Shown here: positions 7,076-7,616 of the stretch, piece by piece
Position numbering within the stretch: the first letter of the stretch is position 1
Layout of the letters: the number at the start of each line of letters is the position of its first letter
Source: an uncultured Collinsella sp.
GTDB taxonomy: Bacteria; Actinomycetota; Coriobacteriia; Coriobacteriales; Coriobacteriaceae
Direction: 5' to 3'
NCBI GenBank assembly: GCA_902482185.1
Contig: CABSZR010000062.1
Coordinates: forward strand, 1 to 7,616
Length of the DNA: 7,616 bases
Translations under genes and position numbers: made by a program
Notes under the pieces: generated by a model
The model's input: only the letters and a program-made list of their open reading frames with translations
What the model was told of the DNA's origin: nothing
Database searches by the model: none

Positions 7076-7616
7076 ATGGCAAACGAGATCTGGACCATCA
7101 AGCGTTGTCTCGAGTGGACCAAGGAGTACCTGGCCGAGCGCGGCGAGGAGCACCCCCGTCTTTCTGCCGAGTGGCTGCTGTGCGCCGCCACGGGCCTGGC
7201 GCGCATTGACCTATATATACGTATGGACGAGACGCTTAACGCGGCCCAGCTCGAGACCATGCACGCGGCGGTCGTCCGTCGCGCGAAGGGCGAGCCGCTG
7301 CAGTACATCACCGGTAGCACGCAGTTTCGCATGATTGACGTCGCGTGCGCCCCCGGCGTGCTCATCCCGCGCCCCGAGACCGAGATGCTCGTCGAGGAAG
7401 TCCTGAACTATCTGGATGCCGAGGTGCTGAGCCCCGAGGCTGCTGCCCGTCAGCGTGTTGAGCTGCCTTGGAACGATGAGGTCGAGCAGGCTCGCAAGGC
7501 CGAGGCCGCGCTGGCAGACGAACGGGCGACCGCCGAGCGCCGTGCCGCTAACCTGACGGCTGCCGATGAGGCTGCGCTGGGTAGCGATGTGCTCGGTAGC
7601 CGCGCCTATGCCGAGG
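7076..7616 (+). CDS. prmC: Release-factor glutamine methyltransferase PrmC, partial
   Basis: PrmC (HemK) methylates the glutamine of the GGQ motif in release factors RF1 and RF2, using S-adenosylmethionine, in the cytoplasm. The visible 180 residues include the N-terminal helical domain (HPRLSAEWLLCAATGLARIDLY, 26-47), the segment RRAKGEPLQYITGSTQFR (68-85) and PGVLIPRPETEMLVEEVL (93-110), which are characteristic of the family. The SAM motif (DLGTGSG) and catalytic NPPY are not reached before the right edge. The family usually reaches the SAM motif 10-20 residues after the PRPETE segment, but here at least 70 charged, Ala/Glu-rich residues follow (QARKAEAALADERATAERRAANL) without it, so an insertion is present. 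The start is the ATG at 7076 with GAGGGGAGGG just upstream. prfA, the usual upstream neighbour, is absent. Confidence 0.92.
   Translation, partial: MANEIWTIKRCLEWTKEYLAERGEEHPRLSAEWLLCAATGLARIDLYIRMDETLNAAQLETMHAAVVRRAKGEPLQYITGSTQFRMIDVACAPGVLIPRPETEMLVEEVLNYLDAEVLSPEAAARQRVELPWNDEVEQARKAEAALADERATAERRAANLTAADEAALGSDVLGSRAYAE

Overview
The window looks like a high-GC Gram-positive gut actinobacterium of the class Coriobacteriia, most likely Collinsella or a close relative. This rests on codon use rich in G/C-ending codons, a dnaK-grpE-dnaJ-hspR chaperone operon (the MerR-type HspR is typical of Actinobacteria), strong AGGAGG-like ribosome sites, and a tiny two-cluster ferredoxin. No species can be proven from the sequence alone.

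Layout. Positions 1-588 are a patchwork. A foldback inverted repeat (1-44) runs into the C-terminal part of a trehalose-type PTS permease (treB). Next comes the first 46 codons of trehalose-6-phosphate hydrolase (treC), which switches in frame, at a 15-bp stretch coding GVDFI, into the last codons of nicotinate-nucleotide pyrophosphorylase (nadC). nadC overlaps an intact niacin-responsive repressor gene of the NiaR/3H family (588-1133). The treC/nadC join is either a deletion at microhomology or an assembly mis-join; together with the foldback it makes the first ~510 bases suspect. A palindromic repeat and a probably bidirectional terminator separate niaR from a convergent ferredoxin gene (1335-1520, minus strand).

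The 658-base gap 1521-2178 holds a likely ferredoxin promoter, three copies of a 50-bp palindromic unit on an exact 62-bp period (1743-1916), an AT-rich presumed dnaK promoter region, and a stem-loop in the dnaK leader.

From 2179 to 6479 runs the heat-shock operon: DnaK, its nucleotide-exchange factor GrpE, a zinc-finger-less J-protein, and the repressor HspR, which in other Actinobacteria uses DnaK as co-repressor to close a feedback loop. A strong hairpin with a short T-run lies between grpE and dnaJ, so transcription may be partly attenuated there. The operon ends in a hairpin and then a strong terminator nested inside a second, larger inverted repeat (6521-6620).

An AT-richer, gene-poor stretch with several nested inverted repeats (6621-7075) leads to prmC, the release-factor glutamine methyltransferase gene. 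It runs off the right edge and carries a charged Ala/Glu-rich insertion before its SAM-binding core. I found no clear new multi-gene system. The points most worth a second look are the treC/nadC join, the 62-bp palindrome array, the nested terminator element and the PrmC insertion.
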